This document shows positions 7,811 to 16,398 of a stretch of 64,000 bases of DNA, one piece after another. The stretch is from Chitinophaga hostae (GTDB lineage: Bacteria > Bacteroidota > Bacteroidia > Chitinophagales > Chitinophagaceae). The notes beneath the pieces are model-generated. The model was not told the DNA's origin, made no database searches, and saw only the letters and a list, made by a program, of their open reading frames with translations. The stretch spans positions 62,001-126,000 of the forward strand of contig NZ_JAGTXB010000001.1 in the NCBI RefSeq assembly GCF_018224885.1. The letters run 5' to 3'. Made by a program: the position numbers and the translations under genes. The stretch's first letter is position 1; each line of letters begins with the position of its first letter.

Positions 7811-7875
7811 AAAAGCCACCATGGGATATAATTAAGAGTAAACTATACACTTAATTATATCCCATAGTAGCTTGT
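7811..7875 (-). terminator. Strong bidirectional terminator after fabG
   Basis: A 16-bp perfect stem (7821-7836 with 7850-7865) extends further with few mismatches. A-rich sequence on its left gives a U-tract for minus-strand transcripts, and TTATTTTT on the right serves the plus strand. It ends the fabG-side unit and marks the border between the core chromosome and the lanthipeptide island. Confidence 0.8.
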
Positions 7876-7893
7876 TATTTTTAGCTTTCCGCT

Positions 7894-8643
7894 TTACATG
7901 CACAAACCGCCGCAAGTGCTGATTGTTTGACCGGTTACATACCCGCTCATATCTGAGGCGAGGAACAGGCAAACGTTGGCGATATCTTCCGGTGTACCGA
8001 AACGGGCCAACGGAATTTGTTGAATATAATTGGCAGCGCCCTCTCCTTCTTTGAGGTAGCTGGTCATGTCTGTTTCCACGAAACCCGGTGCTACAGCATT
8101 GCAACGGATGTTGCGGCTGCCGAGTTCCTGTGCAATGGATTTGGAAAACCCGATAATACCGGCTTTGGAAGCTGCATAGCTGCTCTGGCCTGCATTCCCC
8201 ATGATACCGATCACGGAACTCATATTAATGATGCTGCCGCTTTTTGCCTTCATCATAGGGCGTATCACCTGTTTGGTCATATTATATACGCTCTTCAGGT
8301 TGATGTTCATCACATCATCCCATTGCTCAGGGCTCATACGAAGCAGCAGGTTATCTTTGGAAATACCTGCATTGTTTACACAGATATCAATTTTTCCGAA
8401 CTCTTTCAATACTTCTGCTACCAGTGTTTCACATTCTTCATAAACGCCGGCATTGGATTTATACGCCTTTGCTTTTACACCTAAAGCTATCAGTTTAGCT
8501 TCGAGTGCCTGGGCTTTCTCATCAGAGCTCACGTATGTAAATGCTACATCAGCTCCCTGTGCTGCAAATTTCAAAGCAATTGCTTCTCCGATACCACGGC
8601 TGGCGCCAGTTACGATCGCTACTTTGTTCTCCAGTAATTTCAT
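7894..8643 (-). CDS. fabG: 3-oxoacyl-ACP reductase (SDR family)
   Basis: 249 aa. It reduces 3-oxoacyl-ACP with NADPH in fatty-acid elongation, in the cytoplasm. The Rossmann motif TGASRGIG is at 12-19, NNAG at 90-93 and the catalytic set at S143, Y156 and K160 (SSVIG...SSYAASK). The C-terminus ends FLASDMSGYVTGQTISTCGG, as in FabG proteins. Length and motifs are normal. It is 17 bases downstream of the acyl-acid-amido synthetase-like gene and ends at a strong terminator. Other SDR reductases with the same motifs cannot be fully excluded, but the sequence is very FabG-like. Confidence 0.85.
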   Translation of the reverse strand: MKLLENKVAIVTGASRGIGEAIALKFAAQGADVAFTYVSSDEKAQALEAKLIALGVKAKAYKSNAGVYEECETLVAEVLKEFGKIDICVNNAGISKDNLLLRMSPEQWDDVMNINLKSVYNMTKQVIRPMMKAKSGSIINMSSVIGIMGNAGQSSYAASKAGIIGFSKSIAQELGSRNIRCNAVAPGFVETDMTSYLKEGEGAANYIQQIPLARFGTPEDIANVCLFLASDMSGYVTGQTISTCGGLCM

Positions 8644-8660
8644 GTTATAGTTGATAGGTT

Positions 8661-10193
8661 TTAAGCGTTCATATTATTGGCCGCAAACTTCAGGATCTCT
8701 TCCAGGTAGTTGCGGTCGTTATTCAGCCGGGGAACTTTATGCTGTCCTCCCAGCTTACCCTTGCTTTTCAGGAACTCGCAAAAAGTTCCCTGCGGCAATA
8801 CGTGTATCAAGGGCATGTGTAAAGCTATATCTTTATATCTTTTTGCCTCGTAATCAGAGTTGATAGCTTTCAACGTGCTATCCAGGATATTGGTAAACCG
8901 GTTGATATCGTCCGGTGCCACCTCAAACTCCACCAACCATTCATGCCCACCGTTACCGTGATCGCTAAAATAAACCGGTGCAGCCGTATAATCATTTACC
9001 ACAGCGCCGGTGGCCTCACAGGCTTTGGCAACGGCCGTATCAGAGTTTTCCACGATCACTTCTTCACCGAAGGCATTGATAAAGGATTTTGTTCTGCCGC
9101 TAACTTTTATCCGGTAAGGAATCAGGGAGGTAAACTGTATGGTATCTCCTACCAGATAACGCCATAAGCCGCCGTTGGTGCTGATTACCAGGGCATAGTT
9201 TTTACCCAGTTCCACTTCCTGCAGTTGCAGGGTTTGCGGATCTTCTTTTCCTAATTCTTCCATGGGCATAAACTCATAGAAGATACCGTGATTCAGGAAC
9301 AGGAGCAGTCCTTCCTCACCTATTACATCCTGGGCGGCAAAAAAGCCTTCGGAGGCGTTATAGGTTTCCTGGTAGTGCATCAATGGCTTCCGGATCAGTT
9401 TTTTGAACTGTTCCCGGTAGGGCGTGAAGCTTACGCCACCATGCATATATAACTCCACATTGGGCCATACATCGGCCAGGTTATCTGTGCCGGTGAGCTC
9501 AAATATGCGTTTGATCAGTACAATTGTCCAGGTAGGAACGCCGGCAATAGAGGTCACATTTTCATGGATCACTGCATTGGCCATACGTTCTATTTTCTCT
9601 TCCCACTCGTCCATCAGGGCGATTTCCAGGTCCGGCGTGCGGATCATATTGCCATAAAAGGGCATATTCTGCAACATCACGGCGCTCAGGTCTCCAAAAT
9701 AGGAATCACTGTTTTCCGAGAGTTTATTCACCTGGTGGCTGCCGCCGATTACCAGTGATTTCCCGGTAAAAACATCAGAATCAGGGAAATTATTGTAATA
9801 GAGAGATATAACATCCCGGCCGGAGCGATAATGGCATTCATCCAGGCTCTCTACGGTAACGGGTATAAACTTGCTTTTATCGGCGGTGGTGCCGCTTGAT
9901 TTAGCAAACCATTTGATAGGTGTATTCCAGAGTACATTTTGCTGTCCCTCCATCGTGCGCTGTATATAAGGCTTGATGGTATCATATGTATGAATAGGAA
10001 CGCGCTGCTTATATTCGTCTATCTTATAAATCTTCGAAAAGCCGTACTGTTTACCGAATTCGGTATACTGCGCGGCACTGATAAGGTTTTGGAATACCTG
10101 CTGCTGCACCTGCACGGGATATTGCATAAAATGCGCGATACGCCCCATGCGCAATCTTGCCAGTTGTGATATTGCAGGACTTAAAATTCTCAT
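8661..10193 (-). CDS. GH3 auxin-responsive-promoter-family acyl-acid-amido synthetase-like protein
   Basis: 510 aa from ATG at 10193 (MRILSPAISQLARLRMGRIA); the longer open frame to 10274 would overlap lptB. Motifs of the GH3 adenylating family are present: IKWFAKSSGTTADKSKFIPV (phosphate-binding SSGTT), YNASEGFF, and GLWRYLVGDTIQFT (YxxGD-type). The family joins amino acids to acyl acids through acyl-adenylates in plants; bacterial members, common in Bacteroidota, have no settled substrate. The C-terminus includes GKLGGQHKVPRL. It lies between lptB and fabG in the same orientation, with 22 bases to lptB, so it may work on lipid or envelope-related acids (inference). Confidence 0.85.
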   Translation of the reverse strand: MRILSPAISQLARLRMGRIAHFMQYPVQVQQQVFQNLISAAQYTEFGKQYGFSKIYKIDEYKQRVPIHTYDTIKPYIQRTMEGQQNVLWNTPIKWFAKSSGTTADKSKFIPVTVESLDECHYRSGRDVISLYYNNFPDSDVFTGKSLVIGGSHQVNKLSENSDSYFGDLSAVMLQNMPFYGNMIRTPDLEIALMDEWEEKIERMANAVIHENVTSIAGVPTWTIVLIKRIFELTGTDNLADVWPNVELYMHGGVSFTPYREQFKKLIRKPLMHYQETYNASEGFFAAQDVIGEEGLLLFLNHGIFYEFMPMEELGKEDPQTLQLQEVELGKNYALVISTNGGLWRYLVGDTIQFTSLIPYRIKVSGRTKSFINAFGEEVIVENSDTAVAKACEATGAVVNDYTAAPVYFSDHGNGGHEWLVEFEVAPDDINRFTNILDSTLKAINSDYEAKRYKDIALHMPLIHVLPQGTFCEFLKSKGKLGGQHKVPRLNNDRNYLEEILKFAANNMNA

Positions 10194-10215
10194 ATAGGAT
10201 GCTGTAGAATTATTT

Positions 10216-10977
10216 TTATTGTTTAGCTGCTTCGTCCAGGTAATCTTTCCGGCGCAAAACGAAATTCTGGCCAAGATACACTTTTCTTACCTGTTCATCC
10301 TCTGCCAGCTCTTCTGCCGATCCGGATTTAAGGATTTTGCCTTCAAACAATAAATAAGCCCGGTCAGTAATGGAAAGCGTTTCCTGTACGTTGTGGTCTG
10401 TGATCAGGATGCCTATATTTTTATATTTGAGTTTGGCTACAATGCCCTGGATATCTTCTACGGCAATAGGGTCGATACCGGCGAAAGGCTCATCCAGCAA
10501 GATAAACTTCGGATCTACCGCCAGGGCGCGCGCAATTTCGGTACGGCGGCGTTCCCCACCGCTGAGTACATCACCGGGGCTTTTCCGGACATGGGTAAGC
10601 CGGAACTCGGATAAGAGGCTTTCCAGTTTGTCGCGCTGTTCTGCTTTCCTGAGTTTTGTCATCTCCAGTACGGCAGCAATATTATCCTCTACGCTGAGCT
10701 TCCGGAATACGGAGGCCTCCTGTGGCAGGTAACCTATCCCCATCTGGGCTCTTTTGTACATCGGGAGCTTGGTAATGTTCTGGCCATCCAGGTACACATT
10801 CCCTTCATCTGGCTTAATAAGCCCTACAACCATGTAGAACGAGGTGGTTTTACCCGCTCCGTTGGGCCCCAGCAGCCCCACTATCTCACCCTGAGACACC
10901 TCCACAGATACATGGTTTACCACCGTTCTGTTGCCGTAACGCTTTACCAGCTGGTCTGTATGTATTCTTAATGCCAT
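10216..10977 (-). CDS. lptB: LPS export ABC transporter ATP-binding protein
   Basis: 253 aa from ATG at 10977 ([15 protein letters not shown]); the frame extends 12 codons upstream to 11013. Walker [10 protein letters not shown], the signature [15 protein letters not shown], Walker [14 protein letters not shown] and the switch histidine in [11 protein letters not shown] are all intact. The motif [13 protein letters not shown] is typical of LptB rather than of other ABC ATPases. It powers extraction of LPS from the inner membrane with LptFG and LptC; those partners are not in this window. Transcribed with the downstream acyl-acid-amido synthetase-like gene and fabG. Confidence 0.92.
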   Translation of the reverse strand: MALRIHTDQLVKRYGNRTVVNHVSVEVSQGEIVGLLGPNGAGKTTSFYMVVGLIKPDEGNVYLDGQNITKLPMYKRAQMGIGYLPQEASVFRKLSVEDNIAAVLEMTKLRKAEQRDKLESLLSEFRLTHVRKSPGDVLSGGERRRTEIARALAVDPKFILLDEPFAGIDPIAVEDIQGIVAKLKYKNIGILITDHNVQETLSITDRAYLLFEGKILKSGSAEELAEDEQVRKVYLGQNFVLRRKDYLDEAAKQ

Positions 10978-11073
10978 ATGATCAAACTTAGCAAAAATAA
11001 GCAATTCATTCACTTAGCCTAGTTATAGTTGTCATAAGATTAAAAATGATCTGATTATAATAATCGGATATCT

Positions 11074-11081
11074 TATTTTTG
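11074..11081 (+). promoter_or_regulatory. Candidate -7 box of metF
   Basis: TATTTTTG fits the Bacteroidota -7 consensus TAnnTTTG and lies 59 bases before the metF ATG. No good -33 TTTG was found at 17-23 bases upstream, so it is a candidate only. No SAM riboswitch was recognised in the interval. Confidence 0.35.
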
Positions 11082-11139
11082 CCCGCGTATTTTTAGCAGG
11101 ATTACCGGCTTTTGCCGCATTCTTCAAAGCTTAACCTTT

Positions 11140-12093
11140 ATGAAAGTAACTGAACATATTGCCCAGGCCAAAGACACCCTGATTTCTTTTGAGATCCTTC
11201 CTCCGCTGAAAGGCAAGAGCATTGAGTCTATCTACGATCACCTCGATCCCCTGATGGAATTCAAGCCGGCATTCATTAATGTGACCTATCACCGCAGCGA
11301 GCATATGTTCAAGAAAAAGGCGGACGGCTCCTTTGAAAAGGTAGAAATCCGCAAACGCCCCGGCACAGTGGGTATTTGCGCCGCCATCATGAACCACTAT
11401 ACCATAGATGCAGTTCCCCACCTTATCTGTGGCGGTTTTAGCCGGGAAGAAACAGAAAACGCCCTGATAGACCTGAACTTCCTGGGCATCGATAACGTAT
11501 TGGTACTGCGTGGCGACGCCCCTAAAAATGAAACTTTCTTTGAGCCGGATCCTCATGGCCATAGTTATGCCATAGAATTGCTCGACCAGGTAGCACACAT
11601 GAATAATGGCGTGTACCTGGAAGATGACCTGCAAAGCGGTGTAAAAACCAACTTTTGTATTGGGGTTGCCGGTTACCCGGAGAAGCATTTTGAGGCGCCG
11701 AACATGCAAACAGACCTGACTCATCTGAAACGCAAAGTGGAAAATGGCGCCGACTATATTGTTACGCAGATGTTCTTCGATAACCAGAAGTTCTTCGACT
11801 TTGTAAAGAAATGCCGTGAAATGGGTATCACCGTACCCATCATTCCAGGCTTGAAACCGCTTACCTCCCGTAAGCAGATGACCATGCTGCCACGCATTTT
11901 CCATGTGGATATTCCTACAGACCTCTCTTCTGAAATCCTGAAATGTAAAACAGATAAAGACGTAGAACTGGTAGGTACAGAGTGGCTGATTGCACAGTCA
12001 AAAGAACTGAAAGCTTTTGGTGTGCCGGTATTACACTACTATACCCTGGGTAAACCTAAGGTAGTACGCCAGGCAGTAGAGGCAATTATGTAA
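11140..12093 (+). CDS. metF: Methylenetetrahydrofolate reductase
   Basis: 317 aa, ATG at 11140. It makes 5-methyl-THF from 5,10-methylene-THF with FAD and supplies methionine synthesis. The TIM-barrel motifs are clear: SFEILPPLKG near the N-terminus (catalytic Glu), VTYHRSEH, LRGDAP (about 125-130), CIGVAGYPEKH, and GADYIVTQMFFD (about 206-217). C-terminal IIPGLKPLTSRKQM is also standard. Length is normal. It is a single gene divergent from lptB and followed at once by a terminator. Confidence 0.95.
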   Translation: MKVTEHIAQAKDTLISFEILPPLKGKSIESIYDHLDPLMEFKPAFINVTYHRSEHMFKKKADGSFEKVEIRKRPGTVGICAAIMNHYTIDAVPHLICGGFSREETENALIDLNFLGIDNVLVLRGDAPKNETFFEPDPHGHSYAIELLDQVAHMNNGVYLEDDLQSGVKTNFCIGVAGYPEKHFEAPNMQTDLTHLKRKVENGADYIVTQMFFDNQKFFDFVKKCREMGITVPIIPGLKPLTSRKQMTMLPRIFHVDIPTDLSSEILKCKTDKDVELVGTEWLIAQSKELKAFGVPVLHYYTLGKPKVVRQAVEAIM

Positions 12094-12115
12094 TGAGGAT
12101 ACTTAGCGATAAAAA

Positions 12116-12147
12116 GGAAGGGAAGGACAAAAGTCTTTCCCTTTTTT
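12116..12147 (+). terminator. Rho-independent terminator of metF
   Basis: Stem GGGAAGGAC (12120-12128) with GTCTTTCCC (12133-12141), one G-U pair, AAAA loop and a run of six T on the plus strand, 23 bases after the metF stop. Confidence 0.85.
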
Positions 12148-12320
12148 GCTGTCTTTCATATAAAAAAAATGCCATCACGTAGATACGTAGTGGCATATCC
12201 CTATAACTGTCACACTTTTAATTATAACTGTCCAATGATTGAAATCACCTTCCGGTGATGTCTTTCGGTTATATGACGCGGTAAACAGGTTTGTCCCCTA
12301 TTCTCATTTAAAAAAAATAA

Positions 12321-12352
12321 AAAAAGTTCTTCCCATCAGGGAAGAACTTTTT
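12321..12352 (-). terminator. Terminator of the beta-barrel gene at 12376
   Basis: A perfect 14-bp stem (12321-12334 with 12339-12352) around ATCA, flanked by A-rich sequence at 12310-12325 that gives a U-tract on the minus strand. It lies 24 bases beyond the stop of the minus-strand gene and could also catch metF read-through. A second, imperfect 12-bp hairpin lies at about 12170-12195. Confidence 0.8.
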
Positions 12353-12375
12353 CCGATGCAAATAAAATGAGATGA

Positions 12376-13062
12376 TTACCAGTCTTCCCGGTCAAACAAA
12401 ACGCCCAGGCTCACGCCCCAATACCTGTTTTTCAATTCGTTTCCGGGTGATTTATCTACGTCCATCAGGCCATAATCATAATGCGCTGTAAGTGTAAGAA
12501 AGCAATTCAGCTCCACACCCGCAACGAAGTTTAAGCCTGCATCCCAGCGCTGCATACGCATACCGGTACCGAAAATATTAGGCGAAGATCCGAAGTTTAC
12601 CCGCTGGGAACCGGTTTGGACCAGCTTTCCATCGCTGTAGGCCGACACGTTATAATCGCCCCGTACACAGTAAGCAACATAAGGACCCGCACCAACAATC
12701 AGTTTACCAATACCTACCGGTTGCTTATATACGAAATTTACCGGCAGCTGCAGGTATTGTAATTTCAGGCGGGTAGCGCCAGAGGCAAACAAATTAGCCG
12801 GTGGCGGAACATTGTAGTCCAGTTCTGCTCCTTTTACAATATAACTTATACCGGACTGCAGGTATCCCCGGTTAAACAAAGGTGTATTTGTGTAAAAACC
12901 CGCCTGCCAGGAGTCTATCCGATCGGTTCCCCGGGCAGCATTATTCCCCGACCCTAATCCGGCATTCACATACCCTCCCCTCAATCCCAGACTCGTCTGG
13001 GCACGGGAAGTCATAACAATAAAGAACATGGCGGCAAAGAGAAATGTAGAAAATTTCATCAA
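12376..13062 (-). CDS. PorT-like outer-membrane beta-barrel protein (paralogue 1)
   Basis: 228 aa with a signal peptide (MMKFSTFLFAAMFFIVMTSRAQ; cleavage after the Ala-Gln). The mature part has the porin-like small barrel pattern: LGLRGGYVNAGL at the start, LQYLQLPVNFVYKQPVG, IVGAGPYVAYCVRG (about 126-139) and a final YWGVSLGVLF strand. These are marks of the outer_membrane beta-barrel/PorT family, about eight strands. The function of family members is mostly unknown. It is the first of three minus-strand paralogues in tandem, each with its own terminator. Confidence 0.8.
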   Translation of the reverse strand: MMKFSTFLFAAMFFIVMTSRAQTSLGLRGGYVNAGLGSGNNAARGTDRIDSWQAGFYTNTPLFNRGYLQSGISYIVKGAELDYNVPPPANLFASGATRLKLQYLQLPVNFVYKQPVGIGKLIVGAGPYVAYCVRGDYNVSAYSDGKLVQTGSQRVNFGSSPNIFGTGMRMQRWDAGLNFVAGVELNCFLTLTAHYDYGLMDVDKSPGNELKNRYWGVSLGVLFDREDW

Positions 13063-13215
13063 TAAATCTGTACTAAGGGATTATGAAATGCAACGTGACA
13101 ACTATCTATCTTATATCCTATAACTATAAACTATATCTTGGGGAAAAGTATTAACTATTAATGCTCAGTCGGTTATTCGTCTCAAAAATAATCAAAGGTT
13201 TTGATAAAAATAAAA

Positions 13216-13239
13216 AACCACCCGAAATTACGGGTGGTT
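13216..13239 (-). terminator. Terminator of beta-barrel paralogue 2
   Basis: AACCACCCG (13216-13224) pairs perfectly with CGGGTGGTT (13231-13239); the A-rich left flank provides a U-tract on the minus strand. It lies 27 bases past the stop at 13266. Confidence 0.8.
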
Positions 13240-13265
13240 AATAATAATTTCATGTATGCTATGCC

Positions 13266-13886
13266 TTATTTGCCGCCGAATTTATATCCGACAGAAACAC
13301 CAAAAGAAGTGTTTTTGAAACTGCGGTCGTTGTTTGTATTATCGGCGGTGTTCACCAATCCGAGACCGGTGTTCAGCCCGAAATAAAGCCCCATAGGCAT
13401 TTCATAGCCAACATTGATTCCAACACCAGCATCGAAACGTTTCTGTTTCAACAATAAAGCTTCATCATCGTATACATCCAGGTCACCCAATCCGGTATCC
13501 TTGATTTTACCGCCAAGACCATACGCAACATAAGGCCCTGCAGAAAGTACGAGTCTGCCGGTACCTACTTCCGGCTTAAACATAAAGTGGATGGGGAGTT
13601 CCAGGTACGACAAAGTCGTTTTGGCATCGGAGTTTTTAGACTTGCCACCTTTACCGGAGTACAATAAACCGGATCCGATATAGAAATCTTCCGCCAGTGG
13701 AATATCCACTGTGAAGCCGGCTCTGATACCAGTTAATAATTTACTGGTTTCCTTTCCGGAGTTCAGTCCAACATTTTTTGCAGTAATGCTGGAAAACTGA
13801 GGTCCTGCAACGATTCCCCATTTGGCCTGTCCGAAAGAGAGACTTGCTACCAATAAAGCTGCTGCAGATAATAATACCTTTTTCAT
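13266..13886 (-). CDS. PorT-like outer-membrane beta-barrel protein (paralogue 2)
   Basis: 206 aa from ATG at 13886 (MKKVLLSAAALLVASLSFGQ); the frame is open 13 codons further but the signal peptide fixes this start. The mature chain has WGIVAGPQFSS, LSYLELPIHFMFKPEVG, VLSAGPYVAYGLGG and a terminal NTSFGVSVGYKFGGK strand ending in an aromatic/hydrophobic C-terminal pattern. It shares the order of motifs with its two neighbours. It probably forms a small outer-membrane barrel; its role is unknown. Confidence 0.8.
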   Translation of the reverse strand: MKKVLLSAAALLVASLSFGQAKWGIVAGPQFSSITAKNVGLNSGKETSKLLTGIRAGFTVDIPLAEDFYIGSGLLYSGKGGKSKNSDAKTTLSYLELPIHFMFKPEVGTGRLVLSAGPYVAYGLGGKIKDTGLGDLDVYDDEALLLKQKRFDAGVGINVGYEMPMGLYFGLNTGLGLVNTADNTNNDRSFKNTSFGVSVGYKFGGK

Positions 13887-13910
13887 GTTTGATGTAGTTT
13901 GAATGATCGC

Positions 13911-13942
13911 AAAAACGGTACCCACAGGTCAGGTACCGTTTC
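13911..13942 (-). terminator. Terminator of beta-barrel paralogue 3
   Basis: AACGGTACC (13914-13922) pairs with GGTACCGTT (13932-13940) and is followed on the minus strand by TTTTTGCG. It lies just upstream of paralogue 2 and about 90 bases past the stop of paralogue 3. Confidence 0.65.
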
Positions 13943-14033
13943 CGTAATTTTTGATTGCCAACAACTGAATGAACCTGTTTTTTTGCTTGCTAGCAGTTAT
14001 TACAACTGAATTAATTAATTGTTTGTTATTGAA

Positions 14034-14747
14034 CTACTTTCCACCAAAGAGATAACCAACGGATACGCTGAAAACACGATTTTTACTCTTGTCATCCGTA
14101 CTGTTGTCCTGGCCGGAGCGAACTTTAGCAAAACCAATGCCGTACTGGGCAGAAATCAGGAAATTGTTCAGCTCTGCACCTATCTGTACGTTACCACCCC
14201 AGTCAAAACGTTTGAATTTATCATAGCCCTGGTTAGGGTCACCATTGTTGAACGGTGTATCGTCATCCCATTTAATGCTGGAAGAGCTGCTGGTAGTACC
14301 TACCGGCGTAACGAGTTCATACTTGTTCTTTCCCGCTACTCCAAACGCAACGTAAGGACCGGCACCTGCAAACAGGCTGGAATTTTGTCCTATCGGCAAT
14401 TTTGCCACGAAGTTCAGTGGTACTTCGATGTAAGAAGGATTGGAGGTAAATTTTGAATAAGGATTAGTCACCGTCACCTTATCCCTGTCTCCTACTTCCA
14501 GTTTAGTACCCTTTGTGGTATAAAATACACCGGGCTGGAAGGATAATATTTTTGGCACTAATGGTAAATCAGCGATAACTCCCACATTAAATCCGGATAA
14601 AGCACGACTGTCCTTTGTATTTCCGGCATTATCAGTGGTAATATTTGAAAGGTTCCAACCACCCTTAACCCCGACGCGGGCCTGCGACATAGCCGCAAAT
14701 GATATGCTTAGCGCCGCAAACGATAACAATAGAAACTTCTTCTTCAT
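14034..14747 (-). CDS. PorT-like outer-membrane beta-barrel protein (paralogue 3)
   Basis: 237 aa with signal peptide MKKKFLLLSFAALSISFAAMSQ. Mature motifs: RVGVKGGWNLSNI, FNVGVIADLPLVP, PSYIEVPLNFVAKLPIG, LFAGAGPYVAFGVAG and a final RVFSVSVGYLFGGK strand nearly the same as in paralogue 2. Expected location is the outer membrane. The shared GAGPYVAxG motif across the three genes supports duplication in place, followed by divergence of the loop regions. Confidence 0.8.
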   Translation of the reverse strand: MKKKFLLLSFAALSISFAAMSQARVGVKGGWNLSNITTDNAGNTKDSRALSGFNVGVIADLPLVPKILSFQPGVFYTTKGTKLEVGDRDKVTVTNPYSKFTSNPSYIEVPLNFVAKLPIGQNSSLFAGAGPYVAFGVAGKNKYELVTPVGTTSSSSSIKWDDDTPFNNGDPNQGYDKFKRFDWGGNVQIGAELNNFLISAQYGIGFAKVRSGQDNSTDDKSKNRVFSVSVGYLFGGK

Positions 14748-14871
14748 GATCTTTGGTTTTATGGTCTGCTAGCCAGTTGCCAAAGACTATGCCAAAGGAT
14801 TGTTAAAACCGCATAAAAAATTGATTATCAACATCAAAGATGAATCTAAAGTTATCAGGTTATACCCGATA

Positions 14872-16278
14872 TCACCTTTTTACCGCGTCATTTTTTACAC
14901 TTACACGGTCCAGGAACTCCTGTAATTGTTCTACTCCGAGTCTTTTTGCCACAATTTTCTTCTTTTCATCGAGCAGGTAGATCATAGGGGTGCTGTATAC
15001 ATCGTACAAGCGACGGTAATTGGTAGCAGATTGAGGATCTGAGCCATGCACCCAGCCGCTGAGGTTATGTTCTTTGATAAACTGCAGCCATTCTTCCCGG
15101 GTGCCTTCTGTTTTTACGCCAATCATCGCAACGTCTTTGTTTTTCCAGCTTGCTTTAAAAGCGGAGTCCAGGCGGGGCAGCTCTGTTTTACAGTGTCCGC
15201 AGGTGGGGTCCCAGAAAACCAGTATGGTATATTTTGATTGGGTTTTATAGAGAGACAGCATATGGGAAGCGGTATCTTTAAATTCGAGCGGAGCTGCCTG
15301 CTTTCCGATAAGATTAGGCGCCATGGTATAGGCACGGTCCACGATCTTATTCAATTGTTCATCATTCAGCCAGAAGGCTTCGCCGGGAACATAATATTTC
15401 TCCACCAGGTGTACAAATACGGCGTCCATGCCCATATAGGGAGAGCTTTCATAATTGTAGGTAAGCCACCAGAGCACATACTTGAACACCTCTTTACTCT
15501 TACGGGTGCGGGCAATGAGGGCATCACATTCCACAACAATGGAATCGGGGGAGGCCGGTACCAGTTGTGTGAAATATTTCTTCAGTTTTCCTTCGAGTAT
15601 GGGTGTTCTTACAAGGCGATCGCTTTGCAGGTCTACCTCATCCCAGTAATGACCTTTAAAATACCGGTATGCAAAGGAGGAGTCCTCTCCTGCAGGTTGC
15701 TGCGGCACTTCCGGCTCTTTCATGGCCAGGAATATAGTGCTGAGGATATTACCAGGATGTTTGGCTACAAAATCTGTCCGGAAGTGCTGGATCTTTTGTC
15801 CTAATTCTTTTTGCAAAGGCAGCACCCTGGCCGTATCGGCGGCGGTATGGGCTGCCTGCAACTGTTGCTGAATGCTGCGGCTCAGCGTTTCCTGCTGGAA
15901 AAGGAATTTATTGTACGACAGGAACAAATCGTTGTCCGGGCTGCCTTTATAGACGGTTTTGTTGATAAGATCGCTGGTATCGATACTTACGCTGAAGAAT
16001 TGCTGTTTATCGATCAGCGCTTCAATATATTTTTCTTTTCCCGGCAACACCAGCAGGTAGATGCCTGGCAGCAAAGGTGTTGCACCTTTAAGGACCGCTT
16101 CGCCGGCAGGGCTTACCGTTGCAGAATCGGCCAGGTAGGTGGACCGGCCCATGTAGTGGGCGAGGAAAAACTTTCCACCGGTAAAATTTTTCAGCTTTAC
16201 CGTTACCTGGTATCCCTGCGCCTGCAGGTGCAATTGCCCCAAAAGGGTGGCTATCAGTATTACAAATAATTTACGCAT
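14872..16278 (-). CDS. Secreted TlpA-like thiol-disulfide oxidoreductase with DUF4369/DUF5106-type N-terminus
   Basis: 468 aa from ATG at 16278 (MRKLFVILIATLLGQLHLQAQ signal peptide). The N-terminal half resembles the DUF4369-type beta domain (VTVKLKNFTGGKFFLAHYMG) and a DUF5106-like helical region containing KHPGNILSTIFLAMKEPEVP. The C-terminal thioredoxin domain carries VFWDPTCGHCKTELPRL, an intact CGHC redox motif near residue 360, and the cis-Pro in YSTPMIYLLD. It should act in the periplasm as a reductase for protein or cytochrome maturation thiols. Such proteins are common in Bacteroidota. It is monocistronic by spacing. Confidence 0.85.
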   Translation of the reverse strand: MRKLFVILIATLLGQLHLQAQGYQVTVKLKNFTGGKFFLAHYMGRSTYLADSATVSPAGEAVLKGATPLLPGIYLLVLPGKEKYIEALIDKQQFFSVSIDTSDLINKTVYKGSPDNDLFLSYNKFLFQQETLSRSIQQQLQAAHTAADTARVLPLQKELGQKIQHFRTDFVAKHPGNILSTIFLAMKEPEVPQQPAGEDSSFAYRYFKGHYWDEVDLQSDRLVRTPILEGKLKKYFTQLVPASPDSIVVECDALIARTRKSKEVFKYVLWWLTYNYESSPYMGMDAVFVHLVEKYYVPGEAFWLNDEQLNKIVDRAYTMAPNLIGKQAAPLEFKDTASHMLSLYKTQSKYTILVFWDPTCGHCKTELPRLDSAFKASWKNKDVAMIGVKTEGTREEWLQFIKEHNLSGWVHGSDPQSATNYRRLYDVYSTPMIYLLDEKKKIVAKRLGVEQLQEFLDRVSVKNDAVKR

Positions 16279-16385
16279 AAGATTTGAAAGCAATATGTAA
16301 ATGTAAGCGGAAAAAAGTAAAAAAGGAAAGCGGTGTGCTGAGTGGTAATTACATGAATTACGACGTAGGATTCAGCATTTCCAAT

Positions 16386-16393
16386 TACCTTTG
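16386..16393 (+). promoter_or_regulatory. Candidate -7 box of rlmD
   Basis: TACCTTTG fits TAnnTTTG and is followed by CAGCC, as at adk (51197). The GTG start at 16399 is only 6 bases later, so if this box is used the mRNA would be leaderless or nearly so. Confidence 0.4.
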
Positions 16394-16398
16394 CAGCC

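Noticed and set aside
11014..11139. SAM-type riboswitch before metF
   Set aside because: The 126-base interval shows no SAM-I, SAM-II or SAM/SAH core; only a candidate promoter box.
11131..11904. 257-codon open frame on the minus strand
   Set aside because: It is antisense to metF, whose motifs are unambiguous, and its protein has no recognisable family or secondary pattern.
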